The notes under the pieces: model-generated | Database searches by the model: none | Told to the model about the DNA's origin: nothing | What the model saw: the letters and a program-made list of their open reading frames with translations, nothing else | Made by a program: the position numbers and the translations under genes | NCBI GenBank assembly: GCA_003116995.1 | Contig: BDSL01000118.1 | Location: 62,001-126,000 of the forward strand | Direction: 5' to 3' | Source: Yamagishiella unicocca | Lineage: Eukaryota > Chlorophyta > Chlorophyceae > Chlamydomonadales > Volvocaceae | Length of the DNA stretch: 64,000 nt | Part shown: positions 58,208-64,000 of the stretch, piece after piece | Layout of the letters: every line of letters starts with the position of its first letter | Position numbering within the stretch: position 1 is the first letter of the stretch

Positions 58208-59938
58208 CTTTCAAAGGCGACCCAAGATGACGCCTTTCGACGGCGACGGGTTCATTTGTAAAACCCTAAGACACAGGGCACGCCCTCGTCCCGCACGGCT
58301 CCGGTGGGGTTCGGGCCCTCGTCCACGGTCCGTACGTGCGTCATGGTGTAACCCAAAACCCCGACGGTGCGCATCTCGCTTTGCGGATTTGAAAGCGCTC
58401 TGCAAGGAAACCCCCCGCCCCACGCGCTGCTGCAACGCGTCCACGGCTTTCCTCCCCACTGGAGAGGGAGCAGTTTCTAAAAGAACCTTGCGGGGGCTTC
58501 AAATGTATGGATTTCACCCCGTGAACAGTAGACGCCAACGCACAAGACCCATTTTTCCAACAGCATGTTGGTGTTGGTGGTACACTGTTCGTTGCACCAC
58601 ATCCGCAGCGCTTGGTACCCACCTCAAGTTTCTTCTCAAGGGATGTCAGCTGCCTCGTGCGTTTCGAGTAATACCGTACGCCAGAGCCATCTGTGGAAGC
58701 ATAATGTTGTTTGGTAACCGATCATGGCGGTAATGGGCGCCCGGGCTGAGCCAAGCTACGATGGCTGGTGGATGTGAGGTGGCCTTGGGGAGATGGTGTG
58801 TTTTGATTGTGAGAAGGGTGCGTTCAGCGGTAGAAGGGCACTTCCAGGGTCAAACCATATCGTGATGTGCCTCTTCCTCGCTTTGAAAGCGCGCCGTGCG
58901 GTGCCAGAAGCCGTGCATGGCGAACCCAGTCGGACTGCGTTTGAGCTTCGATAACAAACTAAGCAGTTTTGCATCAGTTCCAGAAGATGAGTCCTCACCA
59001 AGGATGGCATCCAGCGGCGGCATAGGCTCCTCCTGTGGCATATCGATGCTCGCTCAGCACAGCGCCCACTTGGTGCTCCTCACAAAGACATGCATTCAGG
59101 GCATTGTATACGTTCAGGGTATTGTATACGTTTGCAATAATCCATTGATAACTGCAAATCGTGGGTAGAAATACGTCCTTAAGGCAAATTCGTAGTTAGT
59201 TATAATCCCAGAGGCGATATAACAACATGACAGCATATGGAATTCGGCAATATGACGCAAGTCGCACCGAAGCCGTAAGCTCGGTCTGCCTCTAAGCAGA
59301 AAATGTACGGCATCGACTGCTCCAGGGCGGTCGGTGAAGCCAGTTGTAAGCCCCCAACCTCCCAAATTAAGTCTCTTTCAACCGCGGGACTAACTGTGTC
59401 ACACCCTGGGAAGGTGAGATATCTAATTTTGGTGTACCACGGAATTATTGGGGAAATGCGGCGCAGCCGGTCACGGTGTAGGAGCACCTGATAGTTGCCA
59501 GTGCCCCTTTAATGAACATGAGTGGCGTGATGGAAGCGCTGGCGCGGTAGTCCCGGACCTCGGCGGCTTAAAGCGGCCATGACTTGTGGCGGCAGCTCTG
59601 CAACAGGGATTCACTACAGTCAAAAGCAGCATATTACGGATACTCACAGACCTCCGTCAGCGTCTCATTTGCGGGCGCTATCTGGGGACTGCCGCCTTGG
59701 GGCGGCTGTACCTTCGCGGCAAGCTCAGTGTAGAACGACGCTGGGCGTTGTGCTCATCACAAGGATCGTGACACCGTTTGGCAATAGTGGACACCGTATG
59801 CGTTGTGACGGATACTGGGCGGCGTTTTGGCCGCCTACAGCACAAATGTGGACATAGTTCTTTCATTCTCGCCATCATGGGTTATTTAGACTGCCGTCGA
59901 CATGGCTTCTCTTGCTGCTGCAGGGGACCTGTGCAAAA
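58208..59938. other. Divergent upstream region, unknown gene / eL32
   Basis: 1.7 kb between the unknown minus-strand gene and eL32. It should contain both promoters. A pyrimidine-CAG acceptor at about 59923 just before the eL32 start (TTGCTGCTGCAG) suggests a 5' UTR intron. A 19-bp tandem duplication (ATTGTATACGTTCAGG type) is near 59100-59130. No other gene is supported. Confidence 0.45.
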
Positions 59939-61660
59939 ATGGTGCAGCCTCTTAAGAAGGTCAAGATTGTGAAGAAGCGCACGGCGCACTTCAACCGGCA
60001 CCAAAGCGACCGGAAGGACTCGATCAAGCCCTCATGGCGCAGGCCTAAGGGTATTGACAACAGGGTGCGCCGCAAGTAAGGCATCCAGCGCTATCGGGTG
60101 CATGGCACCGGGGGGGAAGGGGGGCCAGACTCGCATTTCTGCGCACAAGCGCGAGCCTTTGGGGTGGGCCCAGGCACTCGTAGGAGTACAGCGGGTCATG
60201 GGCTCTCGGCTTGCTGGCTCTTGGTTCTTCTGCATACTTATGCATGGGTTGTGATAGCTGATTCCAACTCCCGATGCCATCTCAGCGGATATGGGCTGGA
60301 TGGCGTATGGTCGCAGCCAGTCCGCCGCAAACGGCGTTTCCACGGGACCAATGCTGCTTGACGGGTGAAGCAATTTGGCCGGGCGCATGGCGTTAAGAAC
60401 ACGACAAGGGAGCCGGGCCGACTCTCGCCAACCATCGCCACTGGAATCCTTTCGTGTTGCCACTTGCTGCATCCGGCGGCAGCTTCCCATAATGAAGGGC
60501 GAAGGCGCATTCGGCTGGGGGCTCCCTGTCTATGTTAGCACTCCTCGTTACATGATGAGAAATCCACGTCCCTGCGTATCCCTGCATTTACGCGGCGAGA
60601 ATGCCAGTACTGGCGCGAGGACACGTCCATTGGGTTATGGTATATGTTGAATACCAATGGCGTGACGATCCGCTTGTCTCTGGCTGTCCGTCTGCACAGG
60701 TTCAAGGGCACCCTGCCGATGCCCAACATCGGCTACGGATCTAACAAGAAGACCCGGCACATGCTCCCCAACGGGTTCCTGAAGTACACGGTCCACAACG
60801 TTAAGGACCTTGAGCTGCTCATGATGCACAACAGGTGGGTGTTGCTGACGTGGTGGCTCCCGGAATCAGGTTTTCCAGAAGACAGTGCCTAAATTCGGGC
60901 CGTCCTTCGGGCGCAAGCGTCGTTACGGATCGCGGACGGTGTTTCCGATCTGAAAGGTCATTCTCGGCATGAGCTGGGAGCTTGGAGGTAGTGAGTAATC
61001 GACATGTGTAAGGCCACTGTACGGCCGGCGTAGGCATGCAGGGCTTGGCTGGGTTTGTGACTGAGTTGGGTTGGGCAATTGTTAACTTGTGGGTTGCAGC
61101 GCGGGGCAGTGCGTAGCCATGCCCGGCGGACAACACGCTTCTGTGTTGGCTGGTATTATAAAGCTTATCGGAGTCGTCATGAGTACGATAGGCGCAACTG
61201 AAATCACGACGCGACTCGCTGATGTCCGGGAGTACAACCTGCCCCAGCTTGCAAGCGGCGCGAAACATTAGGTTGACGCTAGTCAGCCTGAAAAGAACAA
61301 GTGGAATAACTGTGTTTGTCGAGGGAGGACTCGGAAGCCCTGGTCGCATTTTTCGGGGTCGTTGTTTAGGAAGTACAGTACAACCAAGGGTTTTTCGCAG
61401 CAACGTCAGTCTGTTGGGTTTGCCCCGGTGGTGCGCCGAGGCCTGCCGATGCGGGGATCGTCACTTCGTCGTGAGTATGTCCTGGATCGTGAGCACGTGT
61501 GCCGTCCCATGTTACCGCTACCTTCCACAGGCGTTTCTGCGCCGAGATTGCGCACGACGTGGCCGTGCTCAAGCGCAAGGCCATCGTCGAGCGTGCCGCT
61601 CAGCTGAACGTCCGCGTCATCAACGGCAGCGCCCGCCTGCGCAGCCAGGAGGACGAGTAA
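59939..61660 (+). CDS. RPL32: Cytosolic ribosomal protein eL32
   Basis: Structural protein of the 60S subunit. Three exons: 59939-60075, 60700-60834, 61531-61660, in phase, 133 residues, the family length. [73 protein letters not shown] and [19 protein letters not shown] match eL32 along its full length. The start is fixed by MVQPL. Introns are long (624 and 696 bp) for such a small gene. Confidence 0.97.
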
Positions 61661-62504
61661 ACAGCTGTTGAGCTGTTTAGTTGTGCTACGAACGGTTCTT
61701 GATCGCGAGAGGGACGGCGGTCACAGGACGGGCTGTGTCCGCATGGCGTGTAACGGTTTGCTGTGCCACATGGTCCCTGGTGCTCCATGACTATGGCTCC
61801 ATCGTCGGGGTCTTGCACTAGTGCAGTACCGAGCCACGCTGCTTGACGAAGTTTAAGGACTGCGACGAAAGCAGTTAAAGTGCAACGACATTATGTTTAC
61901 ACTCGGTGCTCAGTGCCGATGTCGCATAGGAAGCACACAGCGCACTCAGGACTGTCATTTACCTGCGGTCAACCGGCCGCAAGTAGTGGAGGGACGGGAC
62001 CTCCCATCGTCCAACACTTGACACCACCTGCCATTACCAGGGACGGCCGTCATGAGCTGATCGCTCGTACCGCTAGGGGATACCGAGTTCCACCGTGCAG
62101 GATGACGTAGCAGCCACGTTTCTACGTCAGCGCATTTACCCACTTGGACGCATGACCATTAGACGCTTGACAAACGATTGAAAAATACGGCTAAATCTTC
62201 TGATCTCGTAACGCAATGCATCTATAGCAACGATGGCTACCCAGCTATGCAGCTTCCCTGAGAGGACATCCTATACAAGCACCACAATGTCGTGCACCTT
62301 GGATGATTGCGATTGCGGCCATTTTGGCGCGGGAGTGCCATTCGACAGGATGCCTTGCCGTACCCTGTCGCCCACCAGTGCCGCGCCGATTGCCCCCCGC
62401 CCTTATTTTTACGTTCCACCACGCAGGGATCCTCCGAAACATCATACAGTAGAGTGGCACACTTTTAACCTCACGCACGTATCTTGTATGGACCTCCCGG
62501 CACC
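61661..62504. other. Convergent 3' region eL32 / small membrane protein
   Basis: Holds the eL32 3' UTR and the 3' flank of the minus-strand gene. Nothing else is recognised. Confidence 0.45.
61749..61753 (+). terminator. TGTAA poly(A) signal of eL32
   Basis: TGTAA 89 nt after the eL32 stop, a typical distance. Confidence 0.6.
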
Positions 62505-62861
62505 TCAGCACCAGTACAAGGAGCAACGGCCATCGGGTGGCGGGGGCCCCACGATCAGCACAAACACTACTAGAAGGATGATGCTGGCCGCTGTTCCTGC
62601 TTTGAGGAAGTCGGCGTTGCTCCAGAGATCTACAAGCACTCGCTCTGCTCGGCGGATGCGATCGCCCTCCTTGCCATTCCAACTGCTCGCCCCGCCGCTG
62701 CTCAGCACCCGGCGCGGCGCGGGTGCCTTACGAGGCTCGGCCCTCCCGCCGGTCGTCCTGCGCCCGCTGGTAGTGCTCTTCACCTCCACTTGCGTGCGCA
62801 GCTGTCGTTGGAAGCTGTGGAAACGTGTGGAAACGGGCAAGGGACCAGCGCGCAGAGGCAT
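62505..62861 (-). CDS. Small single-span membrane protein, possibly organellar
   Basis: Function not recognised. 118 residues from the Met at 62861. The first 50 residues are Arg/Ser/Thr-rich with almost no acid (MPLRAGPLPVSTRFHSFQRQ), like a chloroplast or mitochondrial transit peptide. Then comes an amphipathic charged helix (KEGDRIRRAERVLVDLW), one hydrophobic segment (AGTAASIILLVVFVLIVG) and a short C-terminal tail GPPPPDGRCSLYWC with two cysteines. The frame stays open upstream to a Met at 63020, but that extension looks unlike a transit peptide. The order transit peptide, helix, membrane span, PPP-Cys tail looks conserved rather than random, but the gene rests on this single exon. Confidence 0.5.
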   Translation of the reverse strand: MPLRAGPLPVSTRFHSFQRQLRTQVEVKSTTSGRRTTGGRAEPRKAPAPRRVLSSGGASSWNGKEGDRIRRAERVLVDLWSNADFLKAGTAASIILLVVFVLIVGPPPPDGRCSLYWC

Positions 62862-63744
62862 TTGGCAACCCGAGAGCAGTAAAACAATAGCGCTCTTCGC
62901 CGAATGAAATACGACGCATCTGCATTTAAACGGCCTCAGCCTCGGTCTGGCGCTTCTCAGCGGGTTCGCGCTTCCTACAACGCCATGCGCGTGTGTTGCG
63001 CCGGCCTGACGCGCGCTCACCTCGACCAGGCTCCATCCCAGTCCACAGATGGCCCATCACCACTGTCATCTCTTCTGGCGAAGACTTGAAGCGACCGCGA
63101 CCGTGCAGTTGCAGGCACGACGACTCCAAGAGTCGGCGACTTGAATGCCCCAACCAAGTCGGTTCTAATGCCATTCAGCATATGTGGTTGCGCGCCAGCG
63201 GACAACATTTTACTTTCGGCGTGCGTCGTTGACAGCTTTGTTCCTCAAACAGGGTTCGGATACCAGGGAAATGCGCTTGATGGCCTGAACTTGGCGCCCT
63301 AAAGTGGGAGTCCAATGTTAAAACAATAATGACGGTAGACTTTTATCAAGGCAGCTACGAAAAAGAGCGAGCGTACGGCATCGCGGCACACTCGCTCTTT
63401 CCACCCAGGCAGCTGCTAGAGTATTTAAGCGGAGAGTGAGTATTGTCATTCGTGGTGTAAAGTAAGTCCATATCTGCATGATACCGTGGGGACTGAATAA
63501 CGAGACTCGGGCCAACGCGCCAACCTTGGTGCAACACCGGTACGGTTCTTTGGGAACCAACTTCAATGCAATGCGGAGAACGGCAAGCTTGCTGTAATAA
63601 CGAATCCAAGACCATCGACGTAGAGCGGCTTTGTCATCTGTGTTCGCTGAAGAGCGTAGAACTGTATCATCTATAACCACCACCTGCCATCGCTGTCATA
63701 GCTTCATCGTCTAAGCTCCGTCATGGCCTGGATAGTGTTCTCAC
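62862..63744. other. Intergenic; no gene supported
   Basis: Frames on both strands are short and lack splice signals or familiar motifs. Part may be intron or 3' sequence of the edge gene below. Confidence 0.35.
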
Positions 63745-63942
63745 CTGTAGCACATTACTAAACGTCTGGAACCCCCACTTCCGGGTTTCCATCGTTCCCC
63801 GGCCCCACCCTCCCCCCGCGAACAGCTGGCGTGATGTGAGCCGAAGCAACTCGGCGAAGGCCATGTAGCAGGCTGGGCGTATGCGGGCATCTCCTGGAAC
63901 ATACGAAACGCGTTCAGCCTCCATCGCGCTGAGCCCGCACAT
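63745..63942 (-). CDS. Candidate exon at window edge, unknown product
   Basis: Open from an ATG at 63942 (MCGLSAMEAERVSYVPGDAR) to a good donor, CTACAG|GTGAGA, at 63745. The encoded segment (ACYMAFAELLRLTSRQLF, then GGGWGRGT and RKWGFQTFSNVLQ) has plausible helix and Gly-rich loop composition. An acceptor-like TTCCAG lies at 63894, so the exon could also begin at 63893. No next exon or family was identified. It may be the 5' or a middle part of a gene extending beyond the window. Confidence 0.3.
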
Positions 63943-64000
63943 GTCCTCCCGTGTCCTCTTAAGCCATGTCCCAATTTGCTTTCACTTCGAACCCTTGAAG

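Noticed and set aside
1..64000. tRNA, rRNA or spliceosomal RNA genes
   Set aside because: A few GGTTCGAAT-like T-loop words (e.g. near 14811) were checked, but no cloverleaf with acceptor stem could be formed.

Overview
The window is nuclear DNA from a green alga, most likely a volvocine chlorophyte (Chlamydomonas/Gonium/Volvox group). The evidence is GC-rich coding sequence, many short introns with G|GTGAG donors and pyrimidine-CAG acceptors, TGTAA polyadenylation signals after several stops, long Ala/Gly/Gln/Ser tracts, and plant-type versions of NPL4, an AMT1 ammonium transporter and eL32. Nothing bacterial, viral or organellar was seen. Gene models were built by hand from splice signals, reading phase and remembered family conservation. 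No alignment or transcript data were available.

Layout: (1) 864-5160, minus, CDC6 replication-licensing ATPase. (2) 5619-6905, plus, UBE2E-type E2 ubiquitin-conjugating enzyme, sharing a 458-bp divergent promoter with CDC6. (3) 8617-14365, minus, NPL4-like CDC48 cofactor in 11 exons. (4) 17644-22050, minus, AMT1-type ammonium transporter in 10 exons. (5) 24128-28190, minus, secreted histidine phosphatase (phosphoglycerate-mutase-like) in 8 exons. (6) 30893-32712, minus, protein with two divergent SpoVS/Alba-like modules. (7) 33027-35475, plus, RP2-type TBCC-domain protein (candidate ARL3 GAP), divergent from gene 6. (8) 36333-38797, plus, clathrin-light-chain-like protein with thirteen 21-residue repeats, possibly the 3' half of the same transcription unit as RP2. 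(9) about 40250-49179, plus, TKL-type protein kinase, one intron of which is mostly a 2.3-kb 12-bp tandem array. (10) 52298-58207, minus, large low-complexity protein of unknown function. (11) 59939-61660, plus, ribosomal protein eL32. (12) 62505-62861, minus, small single-span membrane protein. (13) 63745-63942, minus, candidate exon at the window edge.

The genes do not form an operon-like pathway. They are a normal eukaryotic neighbourhood touching cell-cycle licensing, ubiquitin/CDC48 function, nitrogen uptake, ciliary and vesicle trafficking, and signalling. Two neighbour relations deserve attention: the phase-compatible, apparently terminator-free junction between the RP2 and clathrin-light-chain-like exons, and the divergent pairs CDC6/UBC and SpoVS-like/RP2. 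Introns are unusually rich in micro- and minisatellites and in short dispersed motifs. These generate very long but meaningless open frames on both strands.
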